NCBI GenBank assembly: GCA_022800815.1
Contig: JAAWRC010000006.1
Coordinates: forward strand, 1 to 64,000
Source of the DNA: Lachnospiraceae bacterium
GTDB taxonomy: Bacteria > Bacillota > Clostridia > Lachnospirales > Lachnospiraceae
Direction of reading: 5' to 3'
Length of the DNA stretch: 64,000 bases
Part shown: positions 20,113-29,603 of the stretch, piece after piece
How positions within the stretch are numbered: position 1 is the stretch's first letter
Layout of the letters: every line of letters begins with the position of its first letter
Position numbers and translations under genes: made by a program
The notes under the pieces: model-generated
The model's database searches: none
What the model saw: only the letters and a program-made list of their open reading frames with translations
Told to the model about the DNA's origin: nothing

Positions 20113-21252
20113 ATGAATCTATTTGAATATGAAGGAAAGGCCCTGATGCGGGAGTATGGGATTCCTGTGCCTGAGAGCCATCTGATCGTCTCGGAGGGGG
20201 AAGCGGCCCCCATGGCGTTTCCGTTTGTACTTAAAGCCCAGGTTATGACCGGGGGAAGAGGCAAGGCCGGCGGCGTCAAGGTCTGTGAGAATGAGGCGGA
20301 TTATGAGAAGTATGCCCATGACATTCTGAATATGGAGATCAAGGGCCACAGGGTCCACGGGCTTTTGGCGGAGCAGATGATGAAGGCGGAGAAAGAGCTT
20401 TACCTTTCGATCACTCTGCAGGGCGTGGCGAAGCCGACCCTCATCGCCAGCCGCATGGGCGGAATGGACATCGAGACGGTGTCGAAGGAGAACCCGGAGG
20501 AGATCGTGAAGCTGGAGATCGATCCTTTCACCGGACTTAAGGGATATCAACTGAAATACCTGGCGAAGAAGCTTGGGGTGGAGGACAAACAGGACCTGTT
20601 CGAGATGGTGAAGAAGGTGCAGGACGCCTTCTTTAAAGCCGGGGCCCTTCTGGTGGAGATCAATCCCCTGGGGCTGGTGGACGGGAAGCTTGTGGCCATG
20701 GATTCCAAATTCGTGATCGACGGCCACGCCCGCCATATGCAGGGGAAGCTTTCTGAGCTGGAGGAGGCCAGGGAGAAACTTCATGCCTATAAGGCCCCCG
20801 AAAAAGAGGCGACCACCATCACTTACGTGCCCCTGGACGGAGATCTGGGGCTGATCTCCGACGGGGCGGGGACCGGCATGCTGACGCTGGATCTGTTAAA
20901 TGACGCCGGAGGCCATGTGGCAAGCTTCTGCGAGCTTGGCGGAATGACCACGGAGGAGGTCATGTACCGGGCCATGGACCTGACCCTCACGGGACATCCG
21001 GAGGTGAAGGGCGTCATCATCGTGCTGATCGGCGGCTTTAACCGCATGGACAACATGGCCCTCGGCATCACCAAGTATGTGAAGGAACACGACGTGAAGA
21101 TTCCCATTTTCACCAGGATGTGCGGCACCATGGAGGAAGTGGGGCTTGAGACCATGAAGGAGGCGGGAATGCCCACCTACAACATTCTGGTCGACACGGT
21201 GAAGGAATTTGTCCGCACGGTGGAAGGAGGTGCAGGGGAATGTCAATCCTGA
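20113..21252 (+). CDS. sucC: Succinate-CoA ligase (ADP-forming)-type acyl-CoA synthetase, beta subunit
   Basis: MNLFEYEGKALMREYGIPVP, ATP-grasp GGRGKAGGVK, GTGMLTLDLLNDAGG. Confidence 0.9.
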   Translation: MNLFEYEGKALMREYGIPVPESHLIVSEGEAAPMAFPFVLKAQVMTGGRGKAGGVKVCENEADYEKYAHDILNMEIKGHRVHGLLAEQMMKAEKELYLSITLQGVAKPTLIASRMGGMDIETVSKENPEEIVKLEIDPFTGLKGYQLKYLAKKLGVEDKQDLFEMVKKVQDAFFKAGALLVEINPLGLVDGKLVAMDSKFVIDGHARHMQGKLSELEEAREKLHAYKAPEKEATTITYVPLDGDLGLISDGAGTGMLTLDLLNDAGGHVASFCELGGMTTEEVMYRAMDLTLTGHPEVKGVIIVLIGGFNRMDNMALGITKYVKEHDVKIPIFTRMCGTMEEVGLETMKEAGMPTYNILVDTVKEFVRTVEGGAGECQS

Positions 21253-22106
21253 TCAACAAGGATTCGAAAGTATTGGTTCAGGCCATCACGGGGAAATCCG
21301 GTTCCCTGCAGACAAAGGTCATGCTGGAGGCGGGCACCAACATCGTGGCCGGAGTGACGCCCGGAAAGGGCGGGCAGGAGGTCCACGGAGTGCCGGTCTA
21401 CGATTACATTTCCGAGGCCAAGGCGGCTCATGACTTTGACACGGTCATCTGCTTCGTGCCCCCGGCCGGGGCCAAGGATTCCTGTTTCGAGGCCATCGAC
21501 TCCGGAATCAAGGTGCTGGTCCTCACCACGGAGGAGATCGCCCTCCACGACGTGGTGGAGATCATCGCCTATGCGAAGGCTCATGACACAATCCTGGTGG
21601 GACCCGGCTGCGCCGGAGTGATCGCCCCCGGCGTCTGCAAGGTGGGTGCGCACCCGGTGCGGTTCTTTACAAAAGGCCGCGTGGGCGTGGTGTCCAAGAG
21701 CGGCGCCCTTTCCTATGAGATCGGTAAGACCCTGACGGATGCGGGGATCGGGCAGTCCGGCGTGGTCGCCATCGGCGGAGGCCCCATCTGGGGCTTTACC
21801 CAGAAGGACGCAGTGGCCCTCTATGAGAAGGATCCGGACACGGACGTGATCGTGCTCCTGGGCGAGATCGGCGGCGGCTCCGAGGAGGATGCGGCGGCTT
21901 ATATCAAAGAGCACGTGACGAAGCCAGTGGTCTCCCTGATCGTGGGGCGCAACGCCCCCCAGGGGAAGAGCCTGGGCCATGCGGGAGCCATCGTCAGCGG
22001 GAACGTGGGCACGGCAAAGACGAAAATCGCAGCTCTTCAGGATGCGGGAGTCCATGTGGTAAAAAATCCGGTGGAGATGGTGGAAACCATACGGACATTA
22101 TTATAG
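21240..22106 (+). CDS. sucD: Succinate-CoA ligase-type acyl-CoA synthetase, alpha subunit
   Basis: SILINKDSKVLVQAITGKSGS, GVVSKSGALSYEIGKTLT, QGKSLGHAGAIVSG (phospho-His). Confidence 0.9.
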   Translation: MSILINKDSKVLVQAITGKSGSLQTKVMLEAGTNIVAGVTPGKGGQEVHGVPVYDYISEAKAAHDFDTVICFVPPAGAKDSCFEAIDSGIKVLVLTTEEIALHDVVEIIAYAKAHDTILVGPGCAGVIAPGVCKVGAHPVRFFTKGRVGVVSKSGALSYEIGKTLTDAGIGQSGVVAIGGGPIWGFTQKDAVALYEKDPDTDVIVLLGEIGGGSEEDAAAYIKEHVTKPVVSLIVGRNAPQGKSLGHAGAIVSGNVGTAKTKIAALQDAGVHVVKNPVEMVETIRTLL

Positions 22107-22154
22107 AACGGTGCGGGCGGCAGGCCGTCCGGTACAGAAAGAGAGGAATGGATC

Positions 22155-22352
22155 GTGGCAGTATATATTGACAAGGAGCTCTGCAAGAGCTGTAAGATCT
22201 GCATGAGCATCTGTCCGAAAAATGTGTTTGAGATCACCAATCATGTGAATAAGAAAGGATATAATTACGTGGAGGCGGCCAGAGAAGAGGACTGCGTGAA
22301 GTGCGGCCAGTGTGAAACCTCCTGCCCTGATTTTGTGATTCATGTGGAATAG
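22155..22352 (+). CDS. korD: 2x[4Fe-4S] ferredoxin, probable delta subunit of the oxidoreductase
   Basis: CKSCKICMSICP and CVKCGQCETSCP motifs. Confidence 0.85.
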   Translation: MAVYIDKELCKSCKICMSICPKNVFEITNHVNKKGYNYVEAAREEDCVKCGQCETSCPDFVIHVE

Positions 22353-22364
22353 GTTTTGGGTTCC

Positions 22365-22570
22365 TGCATTTTCATGTTAACAGGAAATACGGAAGAAAAT
22401 CGGTTCTTTTCACGCCGAAACACGCTTCCGCTCTTGAAAGCTCGTAGCGGTACATAAGAGCCTTCCTTCGCTTAGGCTTGGAACGCTCTAAGTACCGACG
22501 GCTTTCAAATGGTTTCGGCTTAGAAAAAACCGCTTTTCTTCCTGGGTTTTCTGTTAGAATGTAAAATGCA
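22365..22570. repeat. About 206-bp imperfect intergenic palindrome, family B
   Basis: Left TGCATTTTCATGTTAACAGGAAATAC-GGAAGAAAATCGGTTCTTTTCACGCCGAAAC pairs with right GGTTTCGGCTTAGAAAAAACCGCTTTTCTTCCTGGGTTTTCTGTTAGAATGTAAAATGCA. Confidence 0.8.
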
Positions 22571-22591
22571 AAAATTCAAGAGAAGAGTTCC

Positions 22592-22620
22592 TTGAATAGT
22601 TTCTGGAAAACGGTTATACT
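22592..22620 (+). promoter_or_regulatory. SigA-type promoter for the racemase gene
   Basis: TTGAAT, 17-nt spacer, TATACT. Confidence 0.65.
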
Positions 22621-22698
22621 GGGAACTGATTCTTCTGGACAGAGAGGAAACTGTCCGGAAAAACGCAGAAGATAAGAAATTCGGGGAGGAATTGCATC

Positions 22699-23400
22699 AT
22701 GAAGAAAACCATCGGCATTGTGGGCGGCATGGGGCCCCTGGCTACCTGCGACTTATTCCGCAAGATTGTGGAAGTGACCGACGCAAAGAGCGATCAGGAA
22801 CATGTGAGAGTCTGCATCGATAACAACACGGAGATCTCGGACCGGACGGCTGCCATTTTGTCGGGCGGGCCGGACCCGGTCCCGGAGATGGTGAAAAGCG
22901 CCGTCAGGCTTCAGGGAATGGGAGCCGACGTGCTCATCATGCCCTGCAACACGGCCCATTATTTTTATGACCGGCTGGTCCCCTTTGTGGATACCCCCTT
23001 CCTCAACATGATTGAGGAGACTGCGAAGGAGATCAGGCAGAAGGGAATGAAAAAGGTCGGGCTTTTGGCCACGGACGGGACCTGCCAGTCCGGGGTCTAT
23101 AAGAAGGTGTTTGACGCCATGGGAATCGAGACGTGCATGCCCTCCCCTGCGAGGCAGAGGTCCGTGATGGACGTGATCTATAAGGGGGTGAAGGCCGGAA
23201 ATCTGTCCATCGATCTCACCGGGTTTTACGAGGCGATGGAGGAGCTTTTTGCGGACGGAGCGGAGACGCTGGTCCTTGGCTGCACGGAGCTTCCGGTGGC
23301 ATTCGACCTGTTTCAAATTGAGAAGCCGAACATTGACCCTACCCTTGTGCTGGCCAAAGCCGCCGTGCGGTTCGTGGGTGCGAGGGTGAAGGGGGATTAA
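22699..23400 (+). CDS. Aspartate/glutamate racemase family protein
   Basis: GIVGGMGPLATCDLFRKI, MPCNTAHYF, LGCTELPV: the two catalytic Cys contexts. Confidence 0.9.
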   Translation: MKKTIGIVGGMGPLATCDLFRKIVEVTDAKSDQEHVRVCIDNNTEISDRTAAILSGGPDPVPEMVKSAVRLQGMGADVLIMPCNTAHYFYDRLVPFVDTPFLNMIEETAKEIRQKGMKKVGLLATDGTCQSGVYKKVFDAMGIETCMPSPARQRSVMDVIYKGVKAGNLSIDLTGFYEAMEELFADGAETLVLGCTELPVAFDLFQIEKPNIDPTLVLAKAAVRFVGARVKGD

Positions 23401-23411
23401 GGAGGACGACT

Positions 23412-24596
23412 ATGTTAAGTAACATTGTGAAGAATATTACCCCTTCCGCCACCTGCGAGCTGGAAGGCGTCGTGGCCGACATGAAGGCCGCCGGCGTGGA
23501 CGTAATTGGTTTAAATGCGGGGGAGCCGGATTTTGACACGCCGGAGAACATCCGGAACGCCTGCAAAAAGGCGCTGGACGAGGGAAAGACCAGGTACGTC
23601 AACGTGCCCGGGATCGCAGCGCTCAGGGAAGCCATCTGCGAAAAGCTTAAGAGGGATAACCATGTAGAATATGCGCCGTCTCAGATCTGCGTATCCACCG
23701 GGGCGAAGCAGGCCCTCAACAATGCGGTCATGGCCGTGGTCAATGCGGGGGACGAGGTCATCATCCCCATGCCCGGCTGGGTGAGCTACGTGGAGATCGT
23801 CAAGCTGGTGGGCGGCGTGCCGGTGTGCGTGGACACGAAGGAGGATTTCCAGCTGGACCTTGCGGCCGTCGAGAAGGCCATCACGCCGAAGACGGCGGCC
23901 ATCATGATCAATACCCCCAACAATCCCACCGGTGCGGTTTACACCAGGGAGAGCCTGGAAAAGCTGGCCGAGCTGGCCGTGAAGCATGACTTCTACATTA
24001 TCTCTGACGAGGTGTATGAGAAGTTAATTTACAACGGAAAGGTCCATGAGTGCGTGGCTTCCTTCTCTGAGGACGCCTACAATCATACCATTCTCATCAA
24101 CGGCATGTCCAAGGCCTTTGCCATGACCGGTTGGAGATGCGGGTATGCGGCGGCTCCGGCGGAGATCGCTGCGGGCATCAATGCCATTCAGGGGCACACC
24201 ACCTCCAACGGCACCACCTTTGTCCAGTGGGCTTCCCTGGAGGCGCTAAAGCATAACGACGGGACCATCAAGGAGATGGTGGCGGAGTACGCAAAGAGGA
24301 AGGACTATACCTATGGCCGTTTGACTGCCATGGAGGGAATCACCTGCGCCAACGTGGACGGGGCCTTCTATCTGCTCCCCGACGTGAGCCATTATTTCGG
24401 AAAGAAACATGACGGGAAGGAAATCAAGGATTCCTTTGATTTTTGCAGCTACATTCTGGAGGACGCCCATGTGGCCATCGTGCCCGGAGGAGCCTTCAAT
24501 GCGCCGAAATGCGTCCGTATCGCCTACACCAATTCCATGGAAAAGATTGTGGAGGGGCTGGACCGGATCGAGAAGGCGCTCTCGAAGCTGGGATAA
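23412..24596 (+). CDS. Class I/II PLP-dependent aminotransferase (AspC-like)
   Basis: LNAGEPDFDTPENI, NTPNNPTGAVY, ISDEVYEKLIY, SMSKAFAMTGWRCGY-like context (NGMSKAFAMTGWRCGY). Confidence 0.93.
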   Translation: MLSNIVKNITPSATCELEGVVADMKAAGVDVIGLNAGEPDFDTPENIRNACKKALDEGKTRYVNVPGIAALREAICEKLKRDNHVEYAPSQICVSTGAKQALNNAVMAVVNAGDEVIIPMPGWVSYVEIVKLVGGVPVCVDTKEDFQLDLAAVEKAITPKTAAIMINTPNNPTGAVYTRESLEKLAELAVKHDFYIISDEVYEKLIYNGKVHECVASFSEDAYNHTILINGMSKAFAMTGWRCGYAAAPAEIAAGINAIQGHTTSNGTTFVQWASLEALKHNDGTIKEMVAEYAKRKDYTYGRLTAMEGITCANVDGAFYLLPDVSHYFGKKHDGKEIKDSFDFCSYILEDAHVAIVPGGAFNAPKCVRIAYTNSMEKIVEGLDRIEKALSKLG

Positions 24597-24691
24597 GAAA
24601 AACGGCAAAGCGGCATATAAAAACAACAGAAGCATGCCTGCATCCAGGTGTGCTTCTGCTGCCTGTTTTGTTCTGCGCTTGCCGCAAAAGT

Positions 24692-24856
24692 TCAAAATTC
24701 GAGATCTGAGTAATCAATGCCGAAACTTGCCAATTTTACTTTTGCGACCTTGATCTGGTAATTGAGTTCTTTATTTTCACCTGTTTCATGGGCCTTGATT
24801 CTCATTAAATCGACATATCTGTTAGTGGCGACTTCTTTTTGTCCTTCTAACGACAT
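24692..24856 (-). CDS. Small hypothetical protein
   Basis: MSLEGQKEVATNRYVDLMRIKAHETGENKELNYQIKVAKVKLASFGIDYSDLEF; AT-rich, protein-like composition; start uncertain. Confidence 0.4.
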   Translation of the reverse strand: MSLEGQKEVATNRYVDLMRIKAHETGENKELNYQIKVAKVKLASFGIDYSDLEF

Positions 24857-25020
24857 ATCAACACCTGCATTCCTTGCTGGTGAGTACACTTGCTTCCACA
24901 ATGCAAGTATAACAGAAGAGGGGGAGGGTGTAAAGTCTGTAAAATTTATAAGCGGAAAGCGACCGGCTGCAAAGTTTAAGGCATGACCGGTATCTTTTGC
25001 GGAAAGGTGGCTGGATAAGT

Positions 25021-26664
25021 ATGAATAAAGAATATTCTTTGTTGATCAAAAACGGGCGGATCATCGACGGGAACGGCACTCCCGCTTTTTCAGGGGACGT
25101 TCTGGTGAAGGGCGACCGAATTGCAAAGGTCGGCGGGCCCTTTTTGGAGGAAATTGCGGACGAGGTGATCGATGCCGGGGGAAAGGTAGTGTCTCCAGGC
25201 CTGATCGATTCCCATTCCCATGCGGACTTGGACCTGTTAAAGAATCCCGGACAGGAGTTCGACCTCTGCCAGGGGGTGACGACAGAGATTGTGGGGTTAT
25301 GCGGGCTGGGCTTCGTCCCTCTTGGAAAGAAGCATCTGGAGGAAAACATGAAATACAGTGCCGGTCTCTTTGGCTACGACCCCGCCCTGCTGGATCATGA
25401 GTTCTCCTCTTTTGAGGGATATATGAAGGAGGCGGCCGGGGCGGGGATCAACGTGGCGGTGGCGGCGACCCACAATGCGGCCAGGATTGCGGCTTCCGGC
25501 TTTTACAACCGGGCCGAGGACCGGGAGCGCCGTCTTCGGGTCATGGGAGAGATCGTGGACGAGGCCATGGCGGCCGGCTGCATCGGGATGTCCACGGGGC
25601 TTTCCTACTATCCCTGTACCTATGCGGATTTTGATGAGCTGGTCTTTCTGGCAAAGCGGCTTAGGGCGCATGACGGCACCTTCCTGACCCACATCCGTTA
25701 CCCGAGGCAGGGAGAGCCGGACAGTGCCATCGACGAGATCATCCGGGTGGGGCAGGAGAGCCGGGCAAGAATCCATATCCTGCATTACAGAACCAAGTAT
25801 CCCCATGACCACGGACATCCGGAGCGGCTTCTGGAAAAGATTGCCGAGGCCAACGAGGGCGGCTGCGATTTTACCTTAGAGACGCTTCCCTACCTGTCCG
25901 GAAGCACGTTCATCCACACGATCCTTCCCGGCTGGGTCGTGGAGGGAGGATTCGAGAGGACGCTGGAAAACCTGAGAAATCCGGCGCTCAGGCCCCGCAT
26001 CAGGGAGGAGATGCAGTATCTTCTCGGGATCACGGCCATGGGCAACGGGAAGCCGCCCCGTTTTGGCCATGTGGGAGGGCACCCGGAGTATGGCGGAAGG
26101 CTGATCCGGGACGTGCAGGCGGAGCGGGGGCAGGAGCTCGACGAGATGCTCCTGGACCTTCTGGTGGAATCTAAGCTGGACATCAATTACGTGGGCAACG
26201 AGACGGAGGAGGATCCGGAGATTTTCCGCATCCTGATGCGGGATACCATGACTTTGCTCAGGTCCCCGCTGTATCTCTGCGGCGGAGACGCCATGCCTTA
26301 CGGAGAATATCCCCATCCCCGCACCTACGGCTGCTATGCGAAGATGCTTCGCCTTTCCAGAGAGATGGAGATTCCCCTGGAGTCCGTGGTTGCAAAGCTC
26401 ACTTCCTGTGTGGCGGACCGTTTCCGGCTGGATGATATCGGACGGCTGGAACCCGGAAAGCGTGCGGACATCATCATTTTCGACCCGGACACGGTCACGG
26501 ACCGGGCGACCTTCGAGGAACCTACCGCCACGGCAACGGGAATACGTTTTGTGATCGTGGGAGGGAAGACCGCTCTGAAAGACGATAAGCCCACCGGGGT
26601 GCGAAATGGGAGCGTGGTCCGGAAAACGGGACCCTCTCAAAAAGGAGTTGACAAAGTCCGATAA
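25021..26664 (+). CDS. N-acyl-D-amino-acid deacylase (D-aminoacylase family amidohydrolase)
   Basis: VSPGLIDSHSHADLDLL metal motif, CGLGFVP, GMSTGLSYYPC, LEPGKRADIIIFDPDTV. Confidence 0.88.
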   Translation: MNKEYSLLIKNGRIIDGNGTPAFSGDVLVKGDRIAKVGGPFLEEIADEVIDAGGKVVSPGLIDSHSHADLDLLKNPGQEFDLCQGVTTEIVGLCGLGFVPLGKKHLEENMKYSAGLFGYDPALLDHEFSSFEGYMKEAAGAGINVAVAATHNAARIAASGFYNRAEDRERRLRVMGEIVDEAMAAGCIGMSTGLSYYPCTYADFDELVFLAKRLRAHDGTFLTHIRYPRQGEPDSAIDEIIRVGQESRARIHILHYRTKYPHDHGHPERLLEKIAEANEGGCDFTLETLPYLSGSTFIHTILPGWVVEGGFERTLENLRNPALRPRIREEMQYLLGITAMGNGKPPRFGHVGGHPEYGGRLIRDVQAERGQELDEMLLDLLVESKLDINYVGNETEEDPEIFRILMRDTMTLLRSPLYLCGGDAMPYGEYPHPRTYGCYAKMLRLSREMEIPLESVVAKLTSCVADRFRLDDIGRLEPGKRADIIIFDPDTVTDRATFEEPTATATGIRFVIVGGKTALKDDKPTGVRNGSVVRKTGPSQKGVDKVR

Positions 26665-26691
26665 AAGGATTATTATAAATAACGGTTTGGC

Positions 26692-26728
26692 AAAGGCGCT
26701 GTTTTCATAGGAAAATAGCGTCTTTTTG
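26692..26728 (+). terminator. Hairpin terminator
   Basis: AGGCGCTGTTTTC ata GGAAAATAGCGTCTTTTTG. Confidence 0.7.
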
Positions 26729-26777
26729 TCATGTCGGCGAGGGCAAATACAGGATTTGGCAAAACTGCATAAATTTA

Positions 26778-26807
26778 TTGACAAATCGGAGGACAGTATG
26801 GTAGGAT
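26778..26807 (+). promoter_or_regulatory. Candidate promoter of the Liv operon
   Basis: TTGACA (26778-26783), 18-nt spacer, TAGGAT (26802-26807). Confidence 0.55.
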
Positions 26808-26827
26808 TATATATAACAGGCGGATAA

Positions 26828-26847
26828 ATTGTATACAATCTACAATC
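26828..26847. promoter_or_regulatory. Candidate FCD-GntR operator upstream of livG
   Basis: ATTGTATACAAT perfect 12-bp palindrome, then CTACAATC; ATACAATCTACAATC matches 33286-33300 at 14/15. Confidence 0.65.
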
Positions 26848-26880
26848 AACAAGATTATTCGGAGACAGGGAGGTATCAGG

Positions 26881-27642
26881 ATGTTATCTGTGAATCAAGT
26901 ATCCATGCACTTCGGCGGTCTGGTGGCTCTGGACGGAGTCAATATGACGGTGAAGGACGGGGAGATCAGGGGCCTGATCGGGCCGAACGGTTCAGGCAAG
27001 ACGACGCTCATCAACGTGATCACCGGATTTTACGCTCCGACCAAGGGGACCGTGGAGATGGACGGCCAGGTGATCTCCGGCCGGACGCCCAATGCGGTAG
27101 CAAAGGCCGGGCTGTGCCGGACTTTCCAGAACATCAATCTGTTTTCCGAGATGAGCGCGCTGGAAAACGTGGTGACTGCGGCCTGTACCCATCAGACGGT
27201 GAATTTGGGCTCCGCCATTTTTCAGACGAAGGCTCTGAAGGCCCAGGAAAAGGAGTGCCATGACAAGGCGAGGGAGCTTCTCTCCTTCGTGGGGCTGGGC
27301 GGAAAAGAGGACGTCAAGGCGACGAACCTTCCCTATGGGCAGCAGAGGCTCCTGGAGATCGCCAGGGCACTGGCCACGGAGCCGAAGCTCCTCCTCCTGG
27401 ACGAGCCGGTGGCGGGCATGAACGAGCAGGAGAGCGACGAGGCGGCAAAGCTGGTACATAAGCTCAGGGAGAGCGGGAAGACCATCCTCTTAATCGAGCA
27501 CCACATGAAATTCGTGATGTCTCTCTGTGACAGCCTGACCGTGCTCAACTACGGAAAAGTCATTGCGGAGGGGATTCCTTCGGAAATCCAGAACAACGAG
27601 GACGTTATCAGTATTTATCTTGGCAAGAAAAGGGGGAAATAA
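26881..27642 (+). CDS. livG: Branched-chain amino acid-type ABC transporter ATP-binding protein LivG
   Basis: GPNGSGKTTLIN Walker A, LPYGQQRLLEIARAL signature, LLLDEPVAGMN Walker B. Confidence 0.92.
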   Translation: MLSVNQVSMHFGGLVALDGVNMTVKDGEIRGLIGPNGSGKTTLINVITGFYAPTKGTVEMDGQVISGRTPNAVAKAGLCRTFQNINLFSEMSALENVVTAACTHQTVNLGSAIFQTKALKAQEKECHDKARELLSFVGLGGKEDVKATNLPYGQQRLLEIARALATEPKLLLLDEPVAGMNEQESDEAAKLVHKLRESGKTILLIEHHMKFVMSLCDSLTVLNYGKVIAEGIPSEIQNNEDVISIYLGKKRGK

Positions 27643-27645
27643 GAC

Positions 27646-28353
27646 ATGTTGCGTATTGAGAACCTCAGCTGCCATTACGGTGTGATCCAGGCCCTCCATG
27701 AAGTCAGTATCCACATTGAGAAAAAGGGGATCTATGCGATCATCGGCGCCAACGGCGCAGGAAAGTCTTCCCTGATCAACGTGCTTTCCGGCCTGGTCCC
27801 CGCTTCGTCTGGGAGGGTGATGTTCGACGGGGTGGAGATCACGGACCTGCAACCCCACGAGATCATCAAGACGGGGATTTCCGTGTGCCCGGAGGGCAGG
27901 AAGATCTTTAAAAGCGTTTCCGTCTATGAGAACCTCCTGGCGGGGGCCTACATCATGAAGGACAAGGCCGAGATCCAGAAAAACGTGGAGATGGTCTATG
28001 AATTTTTCCCCAGGCTTTCCGAGCGGAGGAAGCAGCTTGCGGGAACCCTCTCCGGAGGGGAACAGCAGATGCTGGCCATCGGGAGGGCGCTCATGTCCAA
28101 CCCGAAGCTCCTTCTCCTGGACGAGCCCTCCATGGGGCTGGCTCCCAACCTGATCGACTTCGTGTTTGAGACGGTGGTGAAGATTTACGAGGAGAAGAAC
28201 CTTCCCTCCATCATCGTGGAGCAGAATTCGGAGATGGCCCTTGGCATCGCCGATTACGCCTACGTCCTCGAGGTGGGGCACCTGACCATGGAGGGGACGG
28301 GGAAAGAGCTTCTGGCCAGCGACGAAGTACAGAAAAAGTATCTGGGCGCATAA
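27646..28353 (+). CDS. livF: Branched-chain amino acid-type ABC transporter ATP-binding protein LivF
   Basis: GANGAGKSSLIN, LSGGEQQMLAIGRALM, LLLDEPSMGLAP. Confidence 0.92.
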   Translation: MLRIENLSCHYGVIQALHEVSIHIEKKGIYAIIGANGAGKSSLINVLSGLVPASSGRVMFDGVEITDLQPHEIIKTGISVCPEGRKIFKSVSVYENLLAGAYIMKDKAEIQKNVEMVYEFFPRLSERRKQLAGTLSGGEQQMLAIGRALMSNPKLLLLDEPSMGLAPNLIDFVFETVVKIYEEKNLPSIIVEQNSEMALGIADYAYVLEVGHLTMEGTGKELLASDEVQKKYLGA

Positions 28354-28429
28354 AGTTTGGCTGTCAGCTTCCCGGGGACTGGAGGCTTTCGGTATAGAAA
28401 AAATAAAACAAAGAACAGGAGGAACAGGT

Positions 28430-29578
28430 ATGAAGACGTTGAAAAAAGCAGGATGTCTGGCATTGGCTCTGATGATAGGCTTATCCGTGCTCGGAGGGTG
28501 CGGCTCCAAGAAGGATGACGTGATTCGCATCGGGGCGGTCGGCCCCCTGACCGGGGACAGCTCCAACGGCGGGACGGACGAGCTGGAGGGCAAGCAGCTT
28601 GCCATCGAGGATTTTAACGCGGCAGGCGGCATCGACGGAAAGAAGGTGGAGCTGTATTCGGAGGACGACGCTTCTTCCGCTTCCCAGTCCGCTTCGGCCG
28701 TCACGAAGTTGATCAACCAGGACAAGGTGGTGGCGATCGTCGGCGCCCACAACAGCGCCTGTACACTGGCCGACCTGGAAGTGATCAACAAGTACAAGAT
28801 CCCCATGATCACGCCCGGCTCTTCTGCGGAGACGGTGCTGACCTCCGGGTGTGAATGGATTTCCCGTTCCTTCCCCGGCGACGGCTTACAGTGCTCTGCG
28901 CTGATCAACTACATCACCACCACGGGGAGCCCGAAAAAGATCGGTGTCATTTACTGCAACGACGACTTCGGCCAGGGCGGTTTTAACGCAATTTCCGCGG
29001 CGGCCGAGGCGAAGGGGCTCGAGGTGGTCTCCGAATCCTTCGCAAACGAGGACAAGGACATGACGACCCAGCTCAGCAAGTTAAAGAGCGAGAACATCGA
29101 CTGCCTGTTCATCTGGTGCCAGTACACGCCCGGCGCCCTGATCATGAAGCAGGCCAGGGGCCTTGGATGGGACATCCAGTTCTACAGCGGCACGGGAACC
29201 ATTCACGGGGACACCTTCTCTTTGTCTGACGGCGCCTATGTGGGCTGCATCAATTCCGTGCCCTTCACTTCGGCCAGCACGGACCCGAAGGTGCAGGATT
29301 TCGTGAAGCGCTATAAGGAGAAATTCGGAGAAGAGCCTTCCCAGAACTCGGCAAGGGCCTACGACGCCATGATGATTCTCCTGAACGCCATCAAGACGGC
29401 TGGTTCCACGGATGCGGACAAGATCCAGGAGGCCATCCGCAACACCAAGGATCATGACGGAATGCAGGGCAACATTTCCATCGACCCGGCCACCGGCGAG
29501 TACATCGGCGACGTGATGATCGTCCAGGCTGCGGAGGGGGATACCTGGACGTACCTGGATTCTGCGTCCACCAACTGA
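28430..29578 (+). CDS. ABC transporter substrate-binding lipoprotein (LivJ/LivK type)
   Basis: Lipobox LSVLGGC; IGAVGPLTGDSSNGGTDELEGKQLAIEDFNAAGGI periplasmic-binding type I fold. Confidence 0.92.
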   Translation: MKTLKKAGCLALALMIGLSVLGGCGSKKDDVIRIGAVGPLTGDSSNGGTDELEGKQLAIEDFNAAGGIDGKKVELYSEDDASSASQSASAVTKLINQDKVVAIVGAHNSACTLADLEVINKYKIPMITPGSSAETVLTSGCEWISRSFPGDGLQCSALINYITTTGSPKKIGVIYCNDDFGQGGFNAISAAAEAKGLEVVSESFANEDKDMTTQLSKLKSENIDCLFIWCQYTPGALIMKQARGLGWDIQFYSGTGTIHGDTFSLSDGAYVGCINSVPFTSASTDPKVQDFVKRYKEKFGEEPSQNSARAYDAMMILLNAIKTAGSTDADKIQEAIRNTKDHDGMQGNISIDPATGEYIGDVMIVQAAEGDTWTYLDSASTN

Positions 29579-29603
29579 TCCGGATATGAAGGGAGAAAAG
29601 CCA

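Noticed and set aside
27490-28908. 472-aa minus-strand ORF opposite livF and the substrate-binding gene
   Set aside because: Antisense to two strongly conserved CDSs; low-complexity His/Pro/Arg-rich translation typical of the shadow frame of GC-rich coding DNA.
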